Source: Halocaridina rubra
Lineage: Eukaryota > Arthropoda > Malacostraca > Decapoda > Atyidae
Length of the DNA stretch: 64,000 nt
Assembly (NCBI GenBank): GCA_037179515.1
Contig: JAXCGZ010001911.1
Coordinates: 121,001-185,000 of the forward strand
Direction: 5' to 3'
In this document: piece after piece, positions 46,700 to 62,195 of the stretch
How positions within the stretch are numbered: the stretch's first letter is position 1
Layout: each line of letters starts with the position of its first letter
Made by a program: the position numbers and the translations under genes
The notes under the pieces: model-generated
What the model was told of the DNA's origin: nothing
Database searches by the model: none
The model's input: the letters and a program-made list of their open reading frames with translations, nothing else

Positions 46700-47021
46700 T
46701 ATACTACACTCGTTGAGCGCTATACACTACTCAAAAACGTCTTTTATGGCACGTTAATCCAAATGTGAAGTGTTGCGGGTGGGATTTTCAATAACCCAGA
46801 GTAGTGGGCAGATTGCACAAAGTTTGTCTCGTATAAGGCACACGGAACCTGAAAGGAAAACTCACTGCACCATGAATAGGCTGCGTATACAAAGCTCTTC
46901 TCTCACTATAAACTATAAAGCAAACAGAGCCTGAAAACTCACTGCACCATGTTGAATTAGGTTCTTGAGCAAAACACTCAGTTCTGGCCTTAAAGTCTAT
47001 GACGAGGAAATATATATATAA
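46700..47021. other. non-coding, with a short direct repeat
   Basis: AACTCACTGCACCATG occurs at about 46,857-46,873 and, slightly changed in its context, at 46,935-46,951, each preceded by a CCTGAAA block; spacing ~78 bp. No gene seen. Could be part of an LTR or leader for the gag-like remnant, unproven. Confidence 0.35.
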
Positions 47022-50000
47022 TTTTTTTTTTTAAGAGTGTGACACCGGGACAGACAGAAACTGCCTTCATCAACAAAGGCCAAGGCACGAGAAAACACCA
47101 AGATGAAGGAAAAGAAAAAGGTTAAGGGCAAGGCAGAGATGAGGTATTATCACACAAAGGAAAATGACAGACAGAAAAAAAACAGTCAAAGTAAAGAGGA
47201 CCCAGAGATATGGAGGACTAGGCTCTGAGATGATGATAGATCTGCTTTTTGAAGGATGAAAGGTCATATGAATTAGGAAAGACAGAAAGAGGAAGAGAGT
47301 TCCAGAGTCTGGAGGTAGATGGGAAGAAGCAGTCCCTGCACCAACCAATCCGCGAGCTACAAATCTCCACACAGTACCTGTGAGATGAGGCCACTTGGCG
47401 AGTGTTACGCGGCCTCGGCAGTGGAGGAGGGATGCAACTCACCAACTCATCAGAGCAGCAATGGAAGTAGTAGCGATAGAAAAGCTAAAGGGAAGATACC
47501 TTATGGCGAAGAGAGAGAGAATCCAGGTTAGAAGTAAGAGAAAGATCATTAATGAGTCTGACTGCCTTAGATTCAACCATATCAAGAAGATAAGTAAAGG
47601 AAGAAGCACCCCAGATGTGTGAGCAGTATTCTAAGCAGGGGCGGATAAGACTTTTATAAATTTTAAGTAACTGCAATGAGGAAAAGTAATAATGAAAACA
47701 AAACAAAACCCCCAATTTTTTGGATGAAGATTTAGAAATTTGGATTATGTGATTCCTCCAAGACAAGTTAGAGGCTATATGGATTCCTAATATATTGATA
47801 GAGTTAAGAGGGTAAATTTCATTAGTGTCGAAGACAATAGGGTTATCAGGAGAAGAAGAAGATAAAGAGATAGCCAGAAACTGTGTCTTGGATGCATTGA
47901 ATTCAACTAAATTTTGAGTGCCCCATTCAGATACTCTCTGCAAATTGGAGTTAAGAGTAGAAGAAAGAGTGATACGAGATTGATTACAGTAACAGATGAA
48001 GGTTGTGAAGAAAAGGCAGAGGAAAAGTGAAGGGTAGAATCATCGGCAAAGGCATGGAGAAGTTAGGAAGATGGGGATTGTAGAAGATCATTGATGAAGA
48101 GAAGGAAGAGAGTAGGTGAAAGAACAGAGCCCTGTGGAACACCACTGGAAACAGAGAAAGGGCTAGATGTCGCACCATCAACAGCTACAGATATAGAACG
48201 GTCAGTAAGAAAACTGGAAATCAGAGAACAGAAAGAAGGGGTAAAGCCATAGGCAGGGAGTTTGGCCAACAGAGCCTTGTGCCAGACTCTGTCAAAAGCC
48301 TTAGAGATATCAAGGGCGATGACAAAGGATTCCCCATAGTTCCTCAGAGAAGATGACCATACATGAGTAAGATAGGACAGGAGATCACCAGTGGATCTTG
48401 CCTTGCAGAAGCCGTACTGGTGATCGGAGATAAGTGAGTTAGATTCAAGGTGTTTCAAGAAGTGAGCATTGAGGAAAGTTTCAAAAACTTTAGCAATAGA
48501 GGAGGTTAGAGCAATAAGTCGGTAGTTAGAAGGAATAGAGCGGTCACCCTTCTTAGGAACAGGTTGAACTAGAGCATGCTTCCAAGATGAAGGACAGATA
48601 CTGGTTGACAGAATGAGGCTAAAAAGACGGCAAAGCACGGAAGCCAGTTCATCTGCAAACTCCTTAAGGAACCTTGCAGGGATACCATTGGGACCAGATG
48701 CCTTGTTAGTCTTTAGTGAGCGAAGAACCTTATGAAGTTTGCTTGAAGAAAGGATAAGGGAGGGCATAGGGTTAGAGAGGGGAAAAGACTGAGGAACAGG
48801 TGCACTGGAATCATTGATAGAAGAGATGGCAGAAAAATGAGAGCCAAAGAGAGTGGCTTTGTCAGTGGGAGAGCAAGCTATAGAACCATAAGAATGAATG
48901 AGAGGGGGAAAGCTTGAGTTACAGAAGTTTTTGGAGAGGTTTTTGGCTAAGGACCAGAAGCATTTGTCAGTGGGAGAGGAATTAAGATCATCAACTTTCC
49001 TTCTTAAAAAGGAAGCCTTAGACCTTCGAATCTGAGCAGTACAGCAATTGCTAGCTATAATAAAAGCAGAGCGAGTTAAATCGGAAGGAGAGGCTTGGTA
49101 AGATCGGTGAGCCTGATTCCTTGCCTGGATAGCCATGGAGCAAGCACGGTCAAACCAAGGTTTAGGGGGAGAGAAAGTTATTGTAGAAGAGGGGATGTAC
49201 GCCTCCATTCCCGCAGTCATGATCTCGGCAACTTTTACAGCTACCCGATCAGGGTTGCGGGACCGAAAGCAGTAGTCATCCCATGGGAAGTCAAAGAGAA
49301 AGTTAAGCAAATTTTCACATTGGGTTCGCTCGAAGTGCCAAAGGTGGCATTGAGTAGGAGGGATTGGTGGTGGGGGAGCGAAAAGGGAAGAGACAGAGAT
49401 CATGGAGTGGTCAGATTTACCAAGAGGGGAAAGCACAGAATAAGAGTAGTTTGAAGGGTTAGAAGTAAAAAATAGGTCAAGAGTGTTTGCAGCATATTCG
49501 TGATGATCCGGAACGCGAGTAGGATGTTCGATAATTTGCTCCAGATCGTGAGTAATAGAGAAAGCAAGGGCCTCGCTTCCTCCCACATCAGTGTGAGAAG
49601 AATGAAGCCACTCACTGTGTTGTACATTGAAGTCTCCAATGTAGAGAACTTCGGCATGTGGGTGAGAAGATAGCAAGGACTCATGGCACGAGGAGAGATA
49701 TTCAAAGAAAGACACAAACTCGGTTGAGTTTGGAGAACAGTAGCAGAAGCAAAGGATGATAGTGGTAGTGGAGAGATAGACCTTTAGCCAGAGAACATCA
49801 AAGTCAGGAGATTCAAGGTCCATGAGCCTCACAGTAGGAGTGTTAATGTTGCAGTAATCACAGACCTCACCTTTGGAACGAAAACGAGTATACAGATTAT
49901 AGTGGGAGATTTGGAATGGGTCAGTGGAAGCATGTATAGACAACTGGGTTTCAGATAGGAGGAGGAGGTTAGGGAGGAGAGTGCCCAAGTGCTGTTCCAC

Positions 50001-50395
50001 AGACGAAAGATTAGAGTTCATCCCACGAATGTTAGAATAGTGAAGAGTGAAAGAAGCAGATCTATTGGGAGGTGCAAGGTTAAGAGCAGAACCATTACTA
50101 CCACCAGGCGTGTCTGCCCTCAAGACAATGATGGAGTCAACACGATCCCCGGAGATTCTTCGCACCCCACTATGCCGGGTACTGGGGGCCATTAGTTGTG
50201 AACCTTCCATAAATAATGGCAAAATGTGAGGAAAAGGAAAGTAAAAGAGACAGATGTGCAGAATGTTGTGACTTGTCAAATGTAATGGAATAGCAAGAGA
50301 TGTGTAATGAATATGTCAGAATATTCAGTGTAGATGTAGACATAAGGAAAGAACCGTCCTGAAGGAAGACTCAACCTGGAACTGTCTGGACCAGT
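47022..50395 (-). mobile_element. NL3 non-LTR retrotransposon, longest copy
   Basis: Minus strand, from a 5' leader beginning near 50,395 to a poly(A) tail (T-run at 47,022-47,032 on plus). The 3' end GTGTCACACTCTT plus A-run is the same as in the copy inside Tigger. It carries a complete endonuclease and RT region with a few disabling changes. No ORF1 is seen upstream, so it may still be 5'-truncated or belong to a single-ORF type. Confidence 0.8.
47218..50210 (-). pseudogene. NL3 ORF2: endonuclease and reverse transcriptase
   Basis: Likely start MEGSQLMAPSTRHSGVRR at 50,210. Endonuclease: HYSNIRGMNSNLSSVEQHL (about 50,050), LLLSETQLS (catalytic Glu), GDFNVQHSEWLHSS (about 49,640), NTLDLFFTSNP and GKSDHSMISV (about 49,410). 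RT: NKASGPNGIPARFLKEF (about 48,690), VPKKGDRSIPSNYRLIAL, HQYGFCKARSTGDLL (about 48,400), ALDISKAFDRVWH (about 48,300), [21 protein letters not shown] (about 48,120). TAA at about 48,062 falls just before the FADDSTLHF block, and further shifts follow; C-terminal pieces continue at 47,943-47,485 and 47,445-47,218, ending KKQIYHHLRA. The frame before the first stop is open for over 700 codons, so decay is modest. Confidence 0.8.
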
Positions 50396-50462
50396 CTTAT
50401 TTGCATCCTAATACCTTCAGTCATAGTCTTTCAATGGGCGGCTGGTGCCATGGCCAACCTAC

Positions 50463-50588
<126 letters not shown>

Positions 50589-50687
50589 TTACAAGAGTTC
50601 ATGCATATGTATTTATAAGAGACTATGCGCAAGAGTATACACCTTGAAAAACGGGAGAGGCACTAGACTCGCGTGACCGATAATCCA

Positions 50688-50862
50688 AGAGGCTGATTCA
50701 CCACTATCAGGGTATGAGGTTGATACATGACTATCAGGGTAATAGGCTGATACACGACTGACAGGGCCTCCGGCTGATATACGACCAACAGGTCCTAAGG
50801 CTGATAAACGACTACGGCTGATATACAACTATCTGGGTCTGAGGCTGACATGCGACTAACCA
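50688..50862. repeat. ~29-bp minisatellite, about six units
   Basis: Imperfect units built on GGCTGATACACGACTATCAG plus a GGGTNTGA-like end. Units vary from ~20 to 31 bp. No coding function apparent. Confidence 0.75.
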
Positions 50863-50984
50863 TATAGTATTGCATCACTCATGAAGAGAACTTATTCTAA
50901 GGCCCTAGCAGCTGAAGTGGTCGTCAGCTTTCAATAGGATGTACTAGCTAATAGCCCAGTACAAAACTGACCAACCAGCTTGTT

Positions 50985-52370
50985 AAGGAACCAAATGTTC
51001 ATATATCCACAGCGCTAACATCGATGTCCTCCTCCATGAGATGACCAGCCTCTCAACATAATGATAGAGCTTCCTGACAACCCCAAGAGCTCAGTCAATC
51101 TGCTTTTCCTCAGGAACATATATAATGACAAAGCCCAAAGATGGAGCAAGCACATCTCCATATTCATCTACACAGATGGCTCAGTTAATCAAGAAACTGG
51201 AAACTCAGCTGCCACCTTCATCACTGAAGAACATGTAGAATCCTGGAGATTGTCAAACTTCTGCTCCTCACTTCAAACTGAGCTGGTCGCCATAGCCAAT
51301 TCCCTTAACTTCTTCACTCAACAGGAAAATGACTATGCCCTCATTCTCACTGACTCCAAAGATGCCTTACAAGCCATTAAAGACACCCCAGAGACAATAT
51401 GAGAATCTTCACCGACATCCTTCACCTATACCACAGGGCTATCAGAATTGGGAAAGCCACCACCCTTGCTTGGATACCCAGCTATATTGGCATCAAAGGA
51501 AATGAGGAGGCCAACCAAGCAGCCTAAACCTCTCTCTTGGCAGAGATTCAAGTATCCCTACCCCTTGAGACCCTCCATATTAAGGCCAAAGCCACCAGAT
51601 CACTCTTTAATCTGCAACTAGCAAGATACGATTATGTGCATGGACACTGGATCTGTCTCAACGTCGTGGTACAAAACCACCACCAACCTTCAGTACATCA
51701 CCCTATTCAAGAACCTCAACGAAAGAACAGCAGTCAACATCTACTGACTGAGACTTGAAAATAGTGTAGTACACCTGGCAAACGACCGAAAACCTAATCA
51801 AGGAGTGTATTTTCTGCCAGGAATCTATGCCGCAACTCCTCCCCTATTACATCCTCGAATGTGATGTCTTGTCAGAAATGCTGCAGAAGACTGTAGCCAT
51901 GGTAACTCCTACAAATGCACCTCAAGCTGCTAACGCCATAATAGGAGCAGCAATGAACCATTTGAACAGCCTACAAAACATTATCAGCCAGTACCCACCA
52001 CCCAGATAATCAAGCAACAGCATATAGACATAGCAAATAGCAAATGAGGTTAAGAATATTTCCTTCAACCTCTCCAGTGTGTGCCCAACACATGCTGGAG
52101 TGCTTCCAGTAAAGAAGTCTTCTTCCTCTGCTTATCATCAGAAAACTCTTTTACCATCTGTATTTTGTTTATTCATTTATATTTTATTTTTTATATTCAT
52201 AAATTTGTTTTTTGTCCTTCAAACTCCTCTTTTATCCTGCCTTTATGGTGGTCCCCCAGGGGTCAAAAGCAATCATGCAGTGCCATCAACTCTCGCTTCT
52301 TCACCACTATCCTATCCATTCAATCCTCTTCTCTTCAAATCAAGGCATCTTACTAACAAGTAATAGGGAG
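50985..52370 (+). pseudogene. NL2 copy 2: RNase H, C-terminal domain and 3' UTR
   Basis: Same family as 21.1-23.2 kb, but truncated further 5', so the RT is absent. RNase H from about 51,160: IYTDGSVNQETGNSAATF, ELVAIANSLNFF, LTDSKDALQAI, then (after a stop near 51,400) AWIPS-like and GNEEANQA-like blocks. The C-terminal Cys/His segment is scattered over frames to about 51,990 (HYILECDVLSEM, ISQYPPP). The 3' UTR has the AGGGGTCAAAAG and TGCCATCAACT blocks (52,258-52,290) shared with NL1 and the first NL2 copy. The left limit is uncertain. Confidence 0.7.
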
Positions 52371-52568
52371 ACTGCTAACCCCATTAAGAACAACTTGAAA
52401 TTTCTCCTATTTTTGTTTGCAGATTGGTTTCAGCTCCCAATTAACTCACCTACAGCCCTCCATGGCTTCTCCACCCCCTTGGTGGATACTTACACCAAAC
52501 GACTCTAGATGTTTATCTTTTGCTATAGAGAAGTCCCCAAAAGAAGCCCTCTTGCACTCTCGCCCATT

Positions 52569-52722
52569 CTCATGATTTTAGAGTCTGTATGATTAAATCT
52601 TGTTAGCCACTTATCTGACCACTCATTCAGTAAGCGAAGTTTGCTTCCAATATTCTCATTACAATCTTTTTTATTTTCTGCAAACATTTATAAATACAAC
52701 TGCAGACTTTTGAAATCATTCA

Positions 52723-52728
<6 letters not shown>
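52569..52728 (-). pseudogene. NL4 fragment, strongly diverged
   Basis: Minus strand; corresponds to the RT segment around SEKWLMKF...NMFADD of the family, recognisable by TTAGCCACTTATCTGACCAC and CTGCAAACATTTATAAAT-like blocks. Much older than the other NL4 copies. Its 5' end runs into the next (TA)n array. Confidence 0.65.
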
Positions 52729-54227
<1,499 letters not shown>

Positions 54228-56690
54228 TGTGTGATTACCTAATTGTGTTTACGGGAAAGAGCCCAAAGCTCGGTTCCATTTTATACTTAGTGATACTTAT
54301 CATACCTGTCCTGAATACTATGGATTGAGATAGCATTAACTACCTCCTCGTTTAGCGAATTCCAATTATCATCTACTCTTACACTGAAAAAGTATTTTCT
54401 TACATCCTGCAAAGATGTTTTCTTACGAAGCTTCAAACTATGACCTCTAGTTCTAGAGCCAGCCATATCAAAATATCGATCCCTATCCACTCTATCATAA
54501 CCATGAAGGAATTTAAAGACTGTCACCATATCCCCCCTCACTCTTCTAGCTTCGAGTGATGGTAAGTCTAATTCCCTCAGCCTCTCATCATAACTGAGAT
54601 TGTGTATTTCTGGCACCAGTTTCGTGGCATGTCTTTGAACTTTTTCAAGCTTATCTATGTGCTTTTTCAAGTGCGGATTCCAAAAGGGGGCTGCATATTC
54701 GAGTTTTGGCCTCACATAGGTTACATAAATATTTCTGAACATTTCCTCGTCCATGTGCCTGAAGGCTACCCTTACATTTGATAAGAATGCATATGCTGCC
54801 CTTACTATGCCATTTATATGTATTTCTGGAGACAAATCTGCCAGTATGTTTACTCCTAGATCTCTCTCATTTTCTGTCTCTTGAAGTTGTACTCCAGCCA
54901 CCGAGTAGTCAAGCTTGGGCCTTCTTGCACTTGTACCCATTCTCATTATCTTACATTTTGAAGTATTGAATTTCATTAGCCACTTTTCTGACCACTCATG
55001 CAGATTATTTAGATCCTCCTGAAGTTCTCTACCATTGTTCTCGTTTTTTACTTTCTTCACAATCTTTGCATCATCTGCAAACATATTCATGAATGAATTT
55101 ACAGACTCTGGTAGGTCATTTACATATACAAGGAACAAAAATGGCCCTAAAACTGAACCCTGTGGAACTCCACTACTAACTCTTCTCCATTCAGACACTG
55201 AGTGTCTTACTCTAATCCTCTGTTCCCTTCCTTCTAAGTAAGTTTTTATCCATTCCAAAAGATTTCCACCTATTCTAGCCATTGATTGCAGCTTCCTAAT
55301 AAGTCTCCCATGTGGAACAGTGTCAAACGCTTTCTGGAAGTCTAGGAATATGCAATCTGCCCAACCCTCTCCTTCCTGTAAGATTTGGCTTACCTCATCA
55401 TAAAATTCTAATAAGTTTGTTACTGTTGATCTACCTTCTCTGAAGCCATGTTGCCTCACTGACAAAAAGTTAAAGGATTCCAAGTGAAGAGAGATATGTT
55501 TCCTTTGTAGTTTCTCCATAACTTTGCAAACTATGCTGGTGAAGGAAACTGGTCTATAGATTAGAGCCGTATCCCTCCTTCCCTTTTTGAAGATAGGTAT
55601 CACATTTGCTTGTTTCCAGCATCTTGGAATCTCCCCTGACTCCAGTGACTTTTTAAATATGATACTTAGTGCCACTGATATTGAGTTTGCGCATTTTTTA
55701 AGCACATGAGGGGATATGTCATCAGGACCTGTAGCTTTATGAACATCTAAATCCATCAGCGCTTTGAATACCTCTGTGGCTGTAAGGTTGATGTTCTCTA
55801 ATACCGGCCCTTGAGCTTCTATCATTGCAATCTGAGGGGGTGGGGTATTTTCTACTGTAAATACTGACTGAAACTCCTTGTTCAATTCTTTGCAGATCTC
55901 TTCATCCGTCTCAGTGATGCTTCCATACGCTCTCTTTAGCCTTAAAACCTGTTCTTTTACCTTCAGTTTTCCTCTGATAAAGCTGTGGAATAGCTTGGGA
56001 TTTTCTTTAGCCTTCCTGGTGATGTCCCTCTCATAGTCTCTCTCTGCCTCTCTCCTTTTACTTAGGTATTCATTTCTTGCTCTTTTGTAGGTTTGCCAGG
56101 CATTTATGTTTTTTTCTCCTCCTATACCTTTTCCAGCATTTGTCTCTCCACTCCTTAGCTCTTTTACACCCATTATCAAACCATTTCTCTCTGGCATGAA
56201 TTACACCTACTTTGGTGACAGGTATGCCTTGTACAGATTTGTTGTAAAATAAGGTTCTCCAGTCAAGAACTGCAAAAACTCATTCATTTTGATGTAATCT
56301 CCTTTCGGATAGTTCCTCCTCATGTCCTCAGTGCCTCTACTCTCAGGAAGAATATCTTCAATGATATACTCCATCAACAACACACAGTGGTCTCTCTTTC
56401 CAATTGGTGGTACATACTCAATTTTTTCAATATCTAACACATTATCTGTGAACACTAGATCAAGTAGTGATGGCTCATCCCCACCCCTGGCCTTTGTTGG
56501 TTCCATTACATGTTGGTGTAGGAAATTCCCTTGTACGCAATTTAGGAATCTTGCCCCGAATGAGTCCTCACCACTGTGTGGGTCAAGATTTATCCAATCT
56601 ATCTCTTTATGATTAAAGTCTCCCATAATCAAAATCCTACAGTTTTTTTCCCGTGCCATGTTAACAACTGAGTTTATGACTTCAATAGTA
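54228..56690 (-). mobile_element. NL4 copy 6, longest NL4 copy
   Basis: Minus strand. The 3' tail has one AATTAGGTAATCAC unit preceded on the plus strand by GTGTGTG (54,228-54,236). The internal terminal block is shortened: the CGTATCTTCCCGTCTCCTGATC part is missing (about 54,271). The 5' end lies within the endonuclease at (TG)n(TA)n (56,694). It extends ~450 bp further 5' than copy 2 and so shows more of the endonuclease. Confidence 0.85.
54287..56690 (-). pseudogene. NL4 copy 6 ORF2: partial endonuclease and full RT
   Basis: Endonuclease (56,690-56,207): [33 protein letters not shown] and [12 protein letters not shown], i.e. the GDFN and SDH-type blocks of an APE endonuclease. A one-base deletion near 56,275 and further shifts near 56,200-56,110 break the frame before the RT. 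The RT (56,095-54,287) is open and includes [52 protein letters not shown] and an intact MFADDAKIVKK. The protein is nearly identical to copies 2 and 7. Confidence 0.85.
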
Positions 56691-56693
56691 ACT

Positions 56694-57561
<868 letters not shown>

Positions 57562-57638
<77 letters not shown>
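57562..57638. repeat. (TA)n microsatellite
   Basis: About 77 bp of TA at the 5' junction of the NL3 fragment. Confidence 0.97.
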
Positions 57639-57639
<1 letters not shown>

Positions 57640-57643
<4 letters not shown>

Positions 57644-58775
57644 CATGTTTTACCCCGACCGAGACTCAAAGCTATGACATATTACTGTGAAAAGACACTG
57701 CCAACGACACCACAGAAGGTCTAAAAGAGAAACCTACATTACAGTTTAACTGCTATACAAGGAATGAATGCATTCTTTCTGCATGCCTTTTCGTTCATAT
57801 TACAGTTTATCCCAACCTCACTCGTGGCTTCGTTTTTGCATTTAATTCAATTTCCAATTTATAATGAATCAACAATAATCATATAAGCACATTACTATAT
57901 GCTAAAACATGAATCACATTTTACCCCAACTGAGACTCGAACCTAGGACACATAATTACTATGCCAAGGCACTACCAACTATACCTCACACAAGGTCTAA
58001 AAGAGAAACCTACTTACAGTTTAACTGCTATACTAGGAATGAACGCATTTTATCTGTATGCCTTTTTGTTCATATTACAGTTTATCCCAATCTCACTCGT
58101 AGCTTCGTTATTACATTTAATTCAAATTCCGATCTAATTAGGGATCAACACCACTAAAATAAGCACATTTCCATATGTGAAAACATGAATCATATTTTAC
58201 CCCGACCAGGACTCGAACCTAGGACACATAGTTACTGTGCCAAGGTGCTACCAACTACACCACAGAAGGTCTAAAATAAAAACCAACCTTACAGCTTAAT
58301 TGCGCTTGGAACAAGTAATATGAACAAAAAGGCATTCAGATAGAATGCATTCTGTCCTAGTATAGCTGTTAAGTTGTAAGGTTGGTTTCTCTTTAGACCA
58401 TCTTTGGTGTACTTGGTAGTGCCTTGGCACAGTAATTATGCGACCTATGTTCAAGTCTCGGTCGGGGTAAAATATGATTCATGTTTTAACATATGGTAAT
58501 GTGCTTATTTGAATAATGTACATCCCTAATTAGAATGGGATTTGAAATAAATGCAAAAACGAAGCCACGAGTGTGGTTGGGAGAACCTGCAATATGAACA
58601 AAATGGCATTCAGATAGAATGCGTTCATTCCTAGTATAGCAGTTAAGCTGTAAGGTTGATTTCTCTATTACTCCTTCTGTGGTGTAGTTGGTAGCGCCTT
58701 GGCATAGTAATTATGTGTCCTAGGTTTGAGTCCCAGTCGGGGTAAAATATGATTCATGTTTTCACATTTTTCACA
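57640..58775. repeat. tRNA-like ~270-bp repeats in an inverted array (three minus, two plus)
   Basis: Units start near 57,640, 57,906 and 58,183 on the minus sense and are followed by two plus-sense units ending near 58,500 and 58,775. Each has a tRNA-like core: on the plus sense TGTGGTGTAGTTGGTAGCGC (A-box-like) and AGGTTTGAGTCCCAGTCGGG (B-box-like), with a spacer normal for a tRNA. The rest of the unit holds conserved blocks such as TATAGCAGTTAAGCTGTAAG and TTCATATTACAGTTTATCCC. Orientation flips at about 58,300-58,320. Best explained as a tRNA-derived SINE or SINE-like satellite; the B box departs from the GGTTCGA consensus in most units. Confidence 0.75.
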
Positions 58776-58779
58776 TATC

Positions 58780-58781
<2 letters not shown>

Positions 58782-58825
<44 letters not shown>
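58782..58825. repeat. (AC)n microsatellite
   Basis: About 22 AC units directly before NL4 copy 7. Confidence 0.97.
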
Positions 58826-58829
<4 letters not shown>

Positions 58830-59734
58830 CTGTAAATTCATTCATGAATATGTTTGCAGATGATGCAAAGATTGTGAAGAAAGTAAAAAACGAGAACAAT
58901 GGTAGAGAACTTCAGGAGGATCTAAATAATCTGCATGAGTGGTCAGAAAAGTGGCTAATGAAATTCAATACCTCAAAATGTAAGGTAATGAGAATGGGTA
59001 CAAGTGCAAGAAGGCCCAAGCTTGACTACTCGGTGGCTGGAGTACAACTTCAGGAGACAGAAAATGAGAGAGATCTAGGAGTAAACATATTGGCAGATTT
59101 GTCTCCAGAAATACATATAAATGGCGTAGTAAGGGCAGCATATGCATTCTTATCAAATGTAAGGGTAGCCTTCAGGCACATGGACAAGGAAATGTTCAGA
59201 AATATTTATGTAACCTATGTGAGGCCAAAACTCGAATATGCAGCCCCCTTTTGGAATCCGCACTTGAAAAAGCACATAGCTAAGCTTGAAAAAGTTCAAA
59301 GACATGCCACAAAACTGGTGCCAGAAATACGCAATCTCGGTTATGATGAGAGGCTGAGGGAATTAGACTTGCCATCACTCGAAGCTAGAAGAGTAAGGGG
59401 GGATATGGTGACAGTCTTTAAATTCCTTCATGGTTATGATAGAGTGGATAGGGATCGATATTTCGATATGGCTGGCTCTAGAACTAGAGGTCATAGTTTG
59501 AAGCTTCGTAAGAAAACTTCTTTGCAGGATGTAAGGAAATACTTTTTCAGTGTAAGAGTAGTTGATAATTGGAATTGGCTAAGCGAGGAGGTAGTTAATG
59601 CTATCTCAATCCATAGTTTTAAGGACAGGTACGATAAGTATCACTAAGTCTAAAATGGAACCGATCAGGAGACGGGAAGATACGAGCTTTGGGCTCTTTC
59701 CCATAAACACAATTAGGTAATCACAATTAGGTAA

Positions 59735-59735
<1 letters not shown>
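58826..59735 (+). pseudogene. NL4 copy 7, 5'-truncated
   Basis: Open for 267 codons from MNMFADDAKIVKK (58,844) to the natural stop at 59,647, followed by the terminal block and two 14-bp tail units. The 5' junction follows ACACACAG exactly where the complete element has CCAGAGTCTG, so a few bases of overlap (CAG) may have joined the cDNA to the array. Almost identical to copy 2; a very recent insertion. Confidence 0.9.

Positions 59736-59767
<32 letters not shown>
59736..59767. repeat. (AC)n microsatellite
   Basis: About 16 AC units between NL4 copies 7 and 8. Confidence 0.96.
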
Positions 59768-59769
<2 letters not shown>

Positions 59770-60332
59770 GCAAGAAGGCCCAAGCTTGACTACTCGGTGG
59801 CTGGAGTACAACTTCAAGAGACAGAAAATGAGAGAGATCTAGGAGTAAACATATTGGCAGATTTGTCTCCAGAAATACATATAAATGGCGTAGTAAGGGC
59901 AGCATATGCATTCTTATCAAATGTAAGGGTAGCCTTCAGGCACATGGACAAGGAAATGTTCAGAAATATTTATGTAACCTATGTGAGGCCAAAACTCGAA
60001 TATGCAGCCCCCTTTTGGAATCCGCACTTGAAAAAGCACATAGCTAAGCTTGAAAAAGTTCGATATGGCTGGCTCTAGAACTAGAGGTCATAGTTTGAAG
60101 CTTCGGAAGAAAACTTGTTTGCAGGATGTAAGGAAATACTTTTTCAGTGTAAGAGTAGTTGATAATTGGAATTCGCTAAGCGAGGAGGTAGTTAATGCTA
60201 CCTCAATCCATAGTTTTAAGGACAGGTATGATAAGTATCACTAAGTCTAAAAATGGAACCGATCAGGAGACGGGAAGATACGAGCTTTGGGCTCTTTCCC
60301 GTAAACACAATTAGGTAATCACAATTAGGTAA
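59768..60332 (+). pseudogene. NL4 copy 8, truncated and internally deleted
   Basis: Starts within the RT at the SARRPKLDYSV region directly after (AC)n. A deletion of about 410 bp relative to copy 7 joins AAAGTTC to GATATGGCTGG at 60,060/60,061; the shared TTC on both sides suggests microhomology joining. It ends with the normal terminal block and two tail units. Head to tail with copy 7. Confidence 0.9.

Positions 60333-62112
<1,780 letters not shown>

Positions 62113-62191
<79 letters not shown>
62113..62191. repeat. (TA)n microsatellite
   Basis: About 79 bp TA, between the right end of the deleted Tigger and the 3' tail of NL4 copy 9. Confidence 0.97.

Positions 62192-62195
<4 letters not shown>

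Noticed and set aside
54778..55241. Recurring short frames (MIRMHMLPLLCHLYVF and MFSFFTFFTIFASS types) opposite every NL4 copy
   Set aside because: Their conservation only mirrors the sense-strand RT; they lie antisense to the ADLSPEIHINGI and MFADDAKIVKK regions.
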